A DNA stretch of 15,128 nucleotides from Acidobacteriota bacterium (GTDB lineage Bacteria > Acidobacteriota > Terriglobia > Terriglobales > Acidobacteriaceae): positions 1 through 15,128 of the forward strand of contig JAKBAG010000050.1 in NCBI GenBank assembly GCA_021809235.1, in the 5' to 3' direction. Every line of letters starts with the position of its first letter. The first letter of the stretch is position 1. Shown one piece after another: positions 1 to 6,345 of this stretch. The notes under the pieces were generated by a model. That model did not search any database and was not told the origin of the DNA. It was given only the letters and a program-made list of their open reading frames with translations. Both the position numbers and the translations under genes were made by a program.

Positions 1-1163
1 ACCAGACCAGCCCCGCGCAGCCGGTCACTCTCACGAACACTGGCCAGTCCTCGATCCCGAATCTCTCCCTCAGCGTCAGCGGTCCCTTCCAGATCGCCTC
101 CACCACCTGCACCGCTACGCTGGCTCCTTCTGCCAGCTGCACCGCATCCCTGCTGTTTGCCCCCACTTCCGGCAGCTCGGGAGCCACGCTGACCGGCAGC
201 TTCACGGCCAGCGCTCCGGGCCAGCCCGGGGTCACCGCCGTTTCGGTTGCCCTGAGCGGAACCGTCAACCTGCCGCCCACGCTGGCGGTCTCCCCGCAGC
301 TTGTGCTCAGCTTTCCGGTCACCTCCGTCGGCCTGGCTGCCCTGCAGCAGACCGTTACCCTCTCCAACGTCGGCACCTCCGGCACACTGACCGGTGTCTA
401 TGCCACGTTGCCGCAGGCCAGCCAATCTCTCGGCTTTTTCCTCGCCTCCAGCACCTGCGGCACGTCCACCCAGCCCGTCTCGCTGGCCATCGGAGCCACC
501 TGCACTCTGCAGGTCGGCTTCACTCCTACCGCGTCGGGTGTGCTCAATGGATCGCTGACCCTCGCCAGTGCCAGCGGCCCCGTCAACCTCACACTCACCG
601 GCACTGGCTTCGACTTCACCCTCAGCGGGCAGACCCTCAGTGCCAGCGTCGTCCAGGGCCAGACGGCCAACTTTACCCTCACGCTGCAGGCGCTCGGTGC
701 CACCTCCGGCAACTTCACCCTTACCTGTCCCAACGCGCCACCCGGCATGCTCTGCCTCTTCAATCCCTCCGCACCGACGGCCCTGCCCGTCGGCTCACAG
801 GTGCAGTTTGCCCTGGCCATCTCCACGGCCGCACCCGTCGCGGGAACACCTGCAGTCCGCCACTCCGGTTCCGGACACAGCAGCGCTGCCATGCTTCCCG
901 GCTCGCACATCGCAGGTGCGCTCCTCGCCGGGCTGCTCCTGCTGCCCTGGGTGGGTCGCCGACGGCTCCGCTTTCTTGCCGGACTGCTGATCCTCGCCAC
1001 TGCCGGACTCACCCTGAATCTGGCTGGCTGCGCCGCCGCCAGCGGCTCCAGCGGACAGGTACGCAGCTCCGGCAACGCCCCGCAAGGCACCTACACCGTA
1101 CAGGTCACGGCATCCACTCAAGGCATCTCGCACACACTCGACGTCACGCTGGTCGTCAACTGA
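1..1163 (+). CDS. Secreted choice-of-anchor D / Ig-like repeat protein, C-terminal part (5' end outside window)
   Basis: The reading frame is open from base 3 with no start needed, so the gene begins upstream; 386 residues are visible. At least two Ig-like beta-sandwich repeats can be seen. They show the pattern of a Thr-Cys pair, then a Ser-Cys-Thr or Thr-Cys-Thr pair, then Phe-x-Pro-Thr, ending in Leu-x-Gly-Thr (Cys pairs near residues 36/46 and again further on). This resembles the choice-of-anchor D / HYDIN-like domains of acidobacterial exported proteins. A final domain is interrupted by a hydrophobic double segment (about bases 909-1031) containing Arg-rich WVGRRR and the lipobox-like LAGC. 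After it comes a typical last-strand motif (GTYTVQVTAS...). Ser/Thr/Ala-rich composition fits a surface or extracellular protein. Adhesion or structural roles are plausible, but no function can be read from the sequence. It is convergent with the small minus-strand gene 21 bases away. Confidence 0.8.
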   Translation, partial: QTSPAQPVTLTNTGQSSIPNLSLSVSGPFQIASTTCTATLAPSASCTASLLFAPTSGSSGATLTGSFTASAPGQPGVTAVSVALSGTVNLPPTLAVSPQLVLSFPVTSVGLAALQQTVTLSNVGTSGTLTGVYATLPQASQSLGFFLASSTCGTSTQPVSLAIGATCTLQVGFTPTASGVLNGSLTLASASGPVNLTLTGTGFDFTLSGQTLSASVVQGQTANFTLTLQALGATSGNFTLTCPNAPPGMLCLFNPSAPTALPVGSQVQFALAISTAAPVAGTPAVRHSGSGHSSAAMLPGSHIAGALLAGLLLLPWVGRRRLRFLAGLLILATAGLTLNLAGCAAASGSSGQVRSSGNAPQGTYTVQVTASTQGISHTLDVTLVVN

Positions 1164-1184
1164 GAACCGCCGCTTCGCTTGCGG

Positions 1185-1568
1185 CTATCGCAGAAGGATC
1201 GTCAGCGCGCAATCGAACAGCATGCTCAGGTGCGTAGCCATCACGACGCTCCGAGGCAGACGCCCCCACAGACCTAAGTCGAAGTCCGAACGCGTCTGCG
1301 GAGACGCATACCCCGCCAGGGAAAGTCCCTCTTCGCCCAACGCTTCGCTCACCGCGCAACTGGCCGGCGCGGCCTGAATCTGCCGCCAGCGCAGCGCAAT
1401 CAGGACCAGCGCCAGTCCCACCACCGCCATATCCTTCGCAGCGACGAACCGGATCAACATCCAGTCCCCCTGCCGCATCAGAAACCGCAGGCAGATCAGA
1501 CCCCAAAGGATCGCGTTCAGCGGATACACCAGTCCGGCGTACTCCCGATGGAATTCGCGCCAGCGCAT
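1185..1568 (-). CDS. Small membrane protein of unknown function
   Basis: A 127-residue protein I do not recognise. The start at 1568 is preferred over a longer reading to 1658 because a strong Shine-Dalgarno GGAGGG (complement of 1574-1579) lies 5 bases upstream. Hydrophobic stretches at residues 11-31 (YAGLVYPLNAILWGLICLRF), 45-60 (MAVVGLALVLIALRW) and 108-126 (VVMATHLSMLFDCALTILL) suggest two or three transmembrane helices, with a polar loop at about 62-106. Amino-acid use is that of a real protein, unlike the overlapping frame on the same strand. It ends convergent with the Ig-like gene. Its upstream side is divergent from the first beta-barrel gene, with 125 bases between the starts. No domain assignment is offered. 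Confidence 0.65.
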   Translation of the reverse strand: MRWREFHREYAGLVYPLNAILWGLICLRFLMRQGDWMLIRFVAAKDMAVVGLALVLIALRWRQIQAAPASCAVSEALGEEGLSLAGYASPQTRSDFDLGLWGRLPRSVVMATHLSMLFDCALTILLR

Positions 1569-1693
1569 CGCAACCCTCCGCAGTGGTTTCAGGGCAACTG
1601 CCTGCGATTCTACCCCGAAATCCAACCATCCCCGACCGGAAATCATCCTAACCAGCACAGATGCGCCACCATTCCCCCAAACGGAGGCATCCC

Positions 1694-2392
1694 ATGCTCA
1701 GCAATCCACTCAGGCAATCCCGTTTCTCTGCGTTCTGCCTCGCCATCGCCCTGCTGGCCGCGCTTCTTGCGTCCACGCCAGCCCGCGCCGCCTCACAGAC
1801 TGATGCCTCGCTCAGCATCTTCGGCACGTTTACCAACAGCACCCTCGGCAACTCCGTCTACCAGCGGCAGGCCAACGCCGCCGGTGCCATGCTCGAGCTG
1901 CGCCACATCGTCCATCCCTGGATGGGTTTTGAGGCTACCTATTCCTTCAACCGCGCTAACCAGAACTACACCAGCACTTACGTGTGTCCATCGCAGTTGA
2001 TTTCCACCTGCGCTCCCACCGCCACCGCCTCGGCCAATGCCCACGAGTTCACCGGCGACTGGGTTGTCTCCTTCAAGGCACTGAACCTGCGCCCCTTTGC
2101 CCTGGCCGGTGTCGGCCTTCTGGTGGACGTTCCCACCGGCGGAAACAGCATCTTCAATTCCTCCTCCTCGTTTGGCCCTCCGACAATTTTGCCGCTTATG
2201 ACCTCTAACTCCTTCAAGCCGGTCTTTGTCTACGGAGCCGGTTTCGACTGGGGGCTGCTGCCGCACATCGGCCTGCGCTTCCAGTACCGCGGGAATGTCT
2301 CCAAGGCGGCCCAACTGACCAATGCTTTGCAGTCTTCCCAGGCCTTCATGAACACCTCTGAGCCGATGATCGGTGCCTACTTCCGCTTCTAG
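1694..2392 (+). CDS. Outer-membrane beta-barrel protein (first of tandem pair)
   Basis: 232 residues. The start at 1694 is chosen over one 33 bases upstream because GGAGG (1683-1687) sits 6 bases before it and because the signal peptide then begins at residue 1. Residues 1-32 form a signal peptide: Arg-containing n-region, hydrophobic core FCLAIALLAALL, and a cleavage site after Ala-Arg-Ala. The mature part shows alternating polar/hydrophobic strands such as AMLELRHIVHPWMGFEATYSF, FTGDWVVSFKA, FALAGVGLLVDV and IGLRFQYRG. It ends in Phe (YFRF), the usual C-terminal signature recognised by the BAM machinery. Size suggests about eight strands, as in OmpA/OmpW-like small barrels. It is clearly paralogous to the next gene. 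The ligand or role is unknown; it could be a small porin or a surface-stabilising barrel. Confidence 0.8.
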   Translation: MLSNPLRQSRFSAFCLAIALLAALLASTPARAASQTDASLSIFGTFTNSTLGNSVYQRQANAAGAMLELRHIVHPWMGFEATYSFNRANQNYTSTYVCPSQLISTCAPTATASANAHEFTGDWVVSFKALNLRPFALAGVGLLVDVPTGGNSIFNSSSSFGPPTILPLMTSNSFKPVFVYGAGFDWGLLPHIGLRFQYRGNVSKAAQLTNALQSSQAFMNTSEPMIGAYFRF

Positions 2393-2561
2393 CGGTCGGT
2401 TCGCGCTACCGGGATTCTCTCATCCCCGGCCCTGCGCAACGCCCGCGTCGCCACCCGGAGCCCGGCGTCAAATGCTATCCTTGCAGCGGGGATACGTCCA
2501 ACCTTCATCAGCGTCCCATCATCCCAATCAGGACGAGTATCCTTCTTCGGAGAGTTGCTGG

Positions 2562-3239
2562 ATGTCACGGAAAACTGTGGGAAGCCTTCTGGTCGCCGCA
2601 CTGCTTGCGACCGCCTCATTCTGCACCGCCCGCGCTGCAGAAACCAGTGTTGCACTCAACGGCTACGGCTGGCTCAACACCACATCCAACCTCAGCAGTG
2701 GCCTGGCCCAGATTCCGGCCAACTCCTTCGGGGCCATGCTGGAAGTGCGCCGCATCTCCAGCCCGCTCATCGGCTACGAGGTCACCTACGGCTACAACCG
2801 TGACAATCAGGAGTACAGCAATCCCATCTCCTGCGCCGGAGCCAGCTGCCCGCTCGCGCCCTACGCTGCCAGCGTTTCGTCCGCGGCCAGCCAGATCACC
2901 GGCGACTGGGTCCTCAGCCTAAAGATCAAGCGCGTGCACACCTTCGCCCTGGCCGGCGCAGGCATAGTCATGGATTCACCCTCCAAAGGCACGCTCTACT
3001 CCTATACGCTTCTCGATAATCCGGCCTTCACCAGTTCCTCGGCTCCCACCAGCAGCGCCACATCGCCAGCCTTTGTCTACGGCTTTGGCGCGGACTGGGC
3101 CGTGCGCAAGCACATCGGTGTCCGCTTCCAGTACCGTGGACTCCTGCACCGGGCTCCAGCGCTCACCAGTTCCTTCGCCTCCACCAAGGTCTTCGCCCAG
3201 TCCTACGAGCCGATGGTCGGCGTCTTCTACAAGTTCTAG
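2562..3239 (+). CDS. Outer-membrane beta-barrel protein (second of tandem pair)
   Basis: 225 residues. The start at 2562 is supported by GGAGAG (2549-2554), 7 bases upstream, and by a signal peptide that begins there (MSRKTVGSLLVAALLATASF, cleavage after Ala-Arg-Ala near residue 25). A longer open frame to 2373 has no signal character and overlaps the end of the previous gene. The protein aligns by eye with its neighbour over the whole mature length. Shared blocks include TGDWV-S-K, FALAG-G---D-P, FVYG---DW, HIG-RFQYRG and the ending EPM-G----F. The C-terminal FYKF is a BAM-type signal. The 169-base gap between the two genes holds only a small GC hairpin (about 2408-2429) with no T-run, so co-transcription is possible. 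Function is unknown beyond being a small outer-membrane barrel. Confidence 0.8.
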   Translation: MSRKTVGSLLVAALLATASFCTARAAETSVALNGYGWLNTTSNLSSGLAQIPANSFGAMLEVRRISSPLIGYEVTYGYNRDNQEYSNPISCAGASCPLAPYAASVSSAASQITGDWVLSLKIKRVHTFALAGAGIVMDSPSKGTLYSYTLLDNPAFTSSSAPTSSATSPAFVYGFGADWAVRKHIGVRFQYRGLLHRAPALTSSFASTKVFAQSYEPMVGVFYKF

Positions 3240-3245
3240 CGCCGA

Positions 3246-3270
3246 ATCTGGCCCGAATTTCCTGCCAGAT
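3246..3270 (+). terminator. Weak hairpin after the second barrel gene
   Basis: A perfect 7-base inverted repeat (ATCTGGC / GCCAGAT, 11-base loop) begins 7 bases after the stop codon at 3239. There is no T-run downstream, so it may be a transcript-end stabilising hairpin or mean nothing. Confidence 0.25.
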
Positions 3271-3378
3271 CGCCTCCAGCGTCTCCCTGGCAACCAGGCT
3301 CAATTTCACCCCATCCGCAGGCTGCGCCCATCGCCAGGCCGCTTCCCTCGTCGTCGCGCCATCAGGCACAATAGAGAC

Positions 3379-3828
3379 ATGAGTCACGAGGGCATTCAGT
3401 TTCTTTCCCGGGAAGAGCAACAGAAGCTGGAGCGCGAAGAGGCGCGGGCACGCAGCCTGAGCCGAGATGCGCTGACGCCGGCCAAGGTTCGCGTACACCT
3501 TACCGACGGCACAGGCATGGAGATTGACTGGAAGGACGGCCACCACAGCCAGTGGAGCTTCGCCTGGCTGCGCCACGCCTGCCCCTGCGCCACCTGTGTC
3601 GAGGAGCGCAAAAACGATGGCCGAGAACCCGGCCAGCCCAAGCCGAAGGCCGCGCAACTGCTTCCGCTCTATGAGCCACCCGCCCGACCAGCCAGCGCGC
3701 AGGCCACAGGCCGATACGCCCTGCAGTTCCAGTGGCAGGACGGCCACACCGCCGGCATCTATTCCTGGGATTTTCTCCGCCGCAACTGCCAGTGCGAGGC
3801 ATGCCGCACGGAGCGCGCCACTGGCTGA
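3379..3828 (+). CDS. DUF971 / gamma-butyrobetaine hydroxylase-like N-terminal (GBBH-like_N) domain protein
   Basis: 149 residues, starting at MSHEGIQF. The domain spans about residues 34-137. It opens with VRVHLTDGTGMEIDWKDG and continues with WLRHACPCATC (Cys68, Cys70, Cys73) and DGHTAGIYSWDFLR (His123). In human gamma-butyrobetaine hydroxylase the equivalent CxCxxC plus His bind a structural zinc, so zinc binding here is inferred from the family. Bacterial stand-alone members are often found with Fe-S cluster assembly ATPases of the Mrp/ApbC type, but none is visible here. A second CxCxxC (Cys137, Cys139, Cys142) closes the protein. Residues 10-30 are a charged, probably helical extension. 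No convincing Shine-Dalgarno precedes the ATG, so the start is chosen by homology and spacing. The gene is convergent with the beta-propeller gene, 45 bases away. Confidence 0.8.
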   Translation: MSHEGIQFLSREEQQKLEREEARARSLSRDALTPAKVRVHLTDGTGMEIDWKDGHHSQWSFAWLRHACPCATCVEERKNDGREPGQPKPKAAQLLPLYEPPARPASAQATGRYALQFQWQDGHTAGIYSWDFLRRNCQCEACRTERATG

Positions 3829-3873
3829 GTCCCCGCTTCCAGAAGTAATTGCTGGCCGGGATTGCGGGCAGGG

Positions 3874-5292
3874 CTACTCCACGCCCGGACCATCCTCCTG
3901 CTGCACGCGCACACCCTCGCCGATGTAGGGCCAGTTGGGATCGAGCAGCAGCTCCTGTTCGCGGGTTGCGGCGGGAATCTTGTTGATGGTCAGGTTCTCA
4001 AAGACATGTACGCCGGTTTTACCTGCCGTCGCCAGGTCCACATCGCCGTCCTTATCCAGGTCGAGCGCCAGAATCTGCGTGCCCACCCCGGCCGTTCCAT
4101 TCACTGAGATTGAGTGGCGCGTGAACGTTCCATGCTTCCGGTCAATCGTGTAGTAGTAGACCACCAGAGGGTCATAGGATCCCGGATCATGTCCGCTGTG
4201 GCCGCGATAGCGCTTGCCTGCAATCAGCTCAGGCTGGCCGTCGCCGTTGATGTCTGCCAGCTTCAGCGCGTGAATCTGCGAGTAGGACTCGTCGATCACA
4301 TGCCGCACCCATTGCCGTGTGCTGCCGCTTCCGCGCTGCTCCAGCCAGTAGAGGCCATAGCTGTGTCCCTGACCGTAAATGATGTCAATTTTTCCATCGT
4401 CATTCACGTCGTAGCCCAGGATCGGAAACCCCGCATCGCCCAGATTCCAGTCTGGATGCCACTCCCATTTGTCGTGATCGGCGTCGATATTCCGGAACCA
4501 GCCATAGGGCGTCAGAATATCCGGCTTGCCATCGCCGTCAACGTCGGCCACGCCGATGCCGTGTCCGTCCTGCGCGCGCTTGCCCACGTGATGCACCTTT
4601 GGAACAGGCCCGGAGAAGTCCACCCAGAGAATACCGGAGTGGTTATAGTGTGCGAGCGCGATATCCGGCTTGCCATCGCCGTTGATGTCGGCCATCGCGC
4701 CACCTTCCGTGTCATAGCTGTCGGTGATCTTGTGCTCGGCCCACAGGCCACCCGCTTTGCCCGGATTCTCAAACCACCAGAGTCCGTTCAGCATCCATCC
4801 CGTCGTCACCACATCAGGCCGACCGTCGTGGTTCACGTCGACGGCCCACTCGCCGCTGTCAGAGACAAATTCGTTCAGGATGCCGACCTGGCGATACTGG
4901 TGGCGCTTCCACTCGCCGCCGTTGGCTCCCGGATTCTCATACCAGTAAGCCCCGCTGAGCAGATCCGGCCAGCCATCGCCGTTGACGTCCAGCGTGGAGA
5001 TGCCCTCGGCGTGGTCCATCCCCAGCCTATGCGCCAGAAAGGTGGTCTGAGGACGGCCATTCGGCCCGTTGCCGGGATGGATGAGCCGCGGCTGCTCCGG
5101 CTTGGCCACCTGCGTAGCCTGGCCAGCAACGCTCTGGGCCAGGAGCGGCACCGACATCAAAGCTGGCAGCAGCAACCAGGCCCATGCGGCAGGCAGCGAG
5201 CGGTCAGGCCAGGTTGCAAGCAGTCGGCGGTGCTGCCTCGGCTTGTTCTGGATCGAGTGGTTCGGGTGGATCTGTATTCGCCAGCCCCGCAT
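3874..5292 (-). CDS. Secreted VCBS/FG-GAP repeat seven-bladed beta-propeller protein
   Basis: 472 residues. The start at 5292 is chosen because AGGAGGG (complement of 5300-5306) lies 7 bases upstream; the open frame extends further but without such a site. A basic n-region of about 33 residues (HRRLLATW) precedes a hydrophobic core at 34-53 ending in LLAQSVAGQA, suggesting a Sec-type or atypical signal peptide. Seven calcium-binding loops of the type DxNGDGxPD follow at residues 102, 152, 202, 250, 295, 347 and 411. Each is followed by a strand ending in an aromatic/Asn motif (WYENPG, WWFENPG, VFEN). This is the FG-GAP/VCBS repeat known from integrin-alpha-like propellers, and seven copies give one complete propeller. 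No catalytic domain is visible. It is probably an exported ligand-binding or scaffold protein. Divergent from the RodZ-like gene. Confidence 0.8.
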   Translation of the reverse strand: MRGWRIQIHPNHSIQNKPRQHRRLLATWPDRSLPAAWAWLLLPALMSVPLLAQSVAGQATQVAKPEQPRLIHPGNGPNGRPQTTFLAHRLGMDHAEGISTLDVNGDGWPDLLSGAYWYENPGANGGEWKRHQYRQVGILNEFVSDSGEWAVDVNHDGRPDVVTTGWMLNGLWWFENPGKAGGLWAEHKITDSYDTEGGAMADINGDGKPDIALAHYNHSGILWVDFSGPVPKVHHVGKRAQDGHGIGVADVDGDGKPDILTPYGWFRNIDADHDKWEWHPDWNLGDAGFPILGYDVNDDGKIDIIYGQGHSYGLYWLEQRGSGSTRQWVRHVIDESYSQIHALKLADINGDGQPELIAGKRYRGHSGHDPGSYDPLVVYYYTIDRKHGTFTRHSISVNGTAGVGTQILALDLDKDGDVDLATAGKTGVHVFENLTINKIPAATREQELLLDPNWPYIGEGVRVQQEDGPGVE

Positions 5293-5299
5293 GATAAAG

Positions 5300-5306
5300 C
5301 CCTCCT
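5300..5306 (-). promoter_or_regulatory. Shine-Dalgarno fixing the start of the beta-propeller gene
   Basis: On the minus strand this reads AGGAGGG, ending 7 bases before the ATG at 5292. It is close to the full anti-16S complement and favours this start over upstream in-frame codons. Confidence 0.6.
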
Positions 5307-5419
5307 GTAGCAACGCTGTGTGCTGCCCGTGGCACGAAAGTGTCGGAACCGCGTTTGCGATAGACAAAACAGCAGGCCTACAGTATCGTTCCCACACCGT
5401 CGGGATGCAACCGGGTTCC

Positions 5420-5449
5420 ATATTGGTTTTACTGGCAGAAAAATGTCAA
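5420..5449 (-). promoter_or_regulatory. Possible sigma70-type promoter for the beta-propeller gene
   Basis: The minus strand has a perfect -35 TTGACA (5449-5444), then 18 bases, then CAATAT (5425-5420), a poor -10. A second candidate, TTGCAT-17-GATACT, lies at 5410-5382. Either would leave a leader of about 85-125 nt before the ATG at 5292. Confidence 0.25.
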
Positions 5450-5497
5450 AACTGTAACCGAAAGGCACAAATCTGCTGGCATGTGCCCGATTATCTT

Positions 5498-5527
5498 TTG
5501 ACCATTGCCGATCTACCGACGTATCTT
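5498..5527 (+). promoter_or_regulatory. Probable promoter of the RodZ-like gene
   Basis: TTGACC (5498-5503), an 18-base spacer and TATCTT (5522-5527) resemble a sigma70 promoter. It would start transcription near 5534, about 34 bases before the ATG at 5568. Read by eye only. Confidence 0.4.
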
Positions 5528-5567
5528 GGTTGTGGAAAACTCTTCCAGGAAGGGCGGAACTTCTGCG

Positions 5568-6080
5568 ATGAGTATGGGATCCTTTGGCGACGATCTGCGG
5601 ATGGAGCGGCTGAGCCGCGGCATTGCGCTGGAGCAGATTGTCGAGATTACCAAGGTGAGTCCGCGCCACCTGCATGCGCTGGAGTCCAACCAGTTCCGCG
5701 CCTTGCCGGGCGGCATCCTGAACAAGGGCATCGTTCGCGCCTACGTGAATGTGGTCGGGCTGGACGAAAGCGACTGGATGACCCGCTTCCAGCGCGCCTG
5801 TGTGGCCAGCGGGGAAGCGGTGGAAGACCAGAGCTGGGTGGAGTTTGCGGCCAACGTGGGCCGCGCCCGGATGCGTAGCCACGAGCTGCGCCAACTGCGG
5901 CTGAAGTGGCTGGGAGCCTTTGCCCTCCTGTTCGTGGTGGCCATAGCTTCGTTCCTGGCCATCCGCTACTATGGCTTCCGCTCCGGCTGGTGGCCGTCGG
6001 TGCTGCCTGTACATGCATGGCTCAGCAGCGTTTCCACGCAGGTAGTCAGTTTTCTGCACAATCACCCGGCCCAGAGCTGA
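5568..6080 (+). CDS. RodZ-type helix-turn-helix membrane protein (short form)
   Basis: 170 residues, start MSMGSFGDDLR at 5568; purine-rich GGAAGGGCGGA lies upstream. Residues 6-75 form the Cro/CI-like HTH_25 domain typical of RodZ. Its hallmarks are FGDDLRMERLSRGIALEQI, the recognition-type segment SPRHLHALESNQFRALPGG, and NKGIVRAYVNVVGLDE. A basic stretch (about 102-113) leads into one transmembrane helix at about 114-134, then only about 35 residues follow. Full-length RodZ anchors the actin-like MreB to the membrane and has a long periplasmic beta domain, which is missing here. The HTH in RodZ normally binds MreB rather than DNA, so a cell-shape or membrane-tethered regulatory role is inferred. 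The gene is divergent from the beta-propeller gene and lies upstream of metK. Confidence 0.75.
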   Translation: MSMGSFGDDLRMERLSRGIALEQIVEITKVSPRHLHALESNQFRALPGGILNKGIVRAYVNVVGLDESDWMTRFQRACVASGEAVEDQSWVEFAANVGRARMRSHELRQLRLKWLGAFALLFVVAIASFLAIRYYGFRSGWWPSVLPVHAWLSSVSTQVVSFLHNHPAQS

Positions 6081-6091
6081 GCGCCAGACGG

Positions 6092-6106
6092 CGCGGGCAA
6101 CCCGCG
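6092..6106 (+). other. GC-rich hairpin downstream of the RodZ-like gene
   Basis: CGCGGG-CAA-CCCGCG is a perfect 6-bp stem with a 3-base loop, 12 bases after the stop codon. There is no T-run, so it is at best a pause or transcript-end stabilising structure. Confidence 0.3.
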
Positions 6107-6250
6107 ACCCACGATGCCGAACCCAACCCTGAGACGGCCGGTTGAGCACCGTTCACCCGCCTGTGCTGCCCTCTGAACCGCCGTTGCGCCCCGTTGAGCC
6201 AGCGGCTTTTGCCCGGATCACCGGGAACCGATACCATGAGAGTGTACCGA

Positions 6251-6292
6251 CCGGTCTTCTGCGACCCCGTTCCGCGGCCTGCGCAGAGCCGG
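6251..6292 (+). promoter_or_regulatory. Candidate stem in the metK leader
   Basis: CCGG and TCTGCG (6251-6254, 6258-6263) can pair with CGCAGA and CCGG (6282-6287, 6289-6292) around an 18-base loop, just upstream of the metK ribosome-binding site. It does not match any SAM riboswitch class I can recognise by eye. Confidence 0.25.
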
Positions 6293-6331
6293 AACACACC
6301 GAGACAGACCCGTGCCGCGGCATTGTGTCTG

Positions 6332-6337
6332 AAGGAG
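6332..6337 (+). promoter_or_regulatory. Shine-Dalgarno deciding the TTG start of metK
   Basis: AAGGAG lies 8 bases before the TTG at 6346. Together with the family's N-terminal sequence, this fixes a non-ATG start despite an in-frame ATG much further upstream. Confidence 0.6.
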
Positions 6338-6345
6338 TTATCGAT

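Noticed and set aside
1169..1185. Small hairpin GCCGC/GCGGC between the convergent Ig-like and small membrane protein genes.
   Set aside because: Only 5 bp, overlaps the stop codon of the minus-strand gene and lacks a T-run on either strand, so it is too weak to call a terminator.
3367..3379. CACAAT just before the DUF971 ATG, which could give a leaderless transcript.
   Set aside because: The hexamer lacks the first T of a -10 and no -35 is present at the right distance, so the evidence is too thin.
4114..5310. 398-residue open frame antisense to the beta-propeller gene.
   Set aside because: Its regular Val/Ile/Ala repeats mirror the Asp-Gly calcium loops of the real gene on the other strand. 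It has no credible start, signal or family.
6224..6250. GGAACC followed by a possible ECF-sigma promoter upstream of metK.
   Set aside because: The downstream element does not match a known ECF -10, and GGAACC alone is common in this GC-rich DNA.
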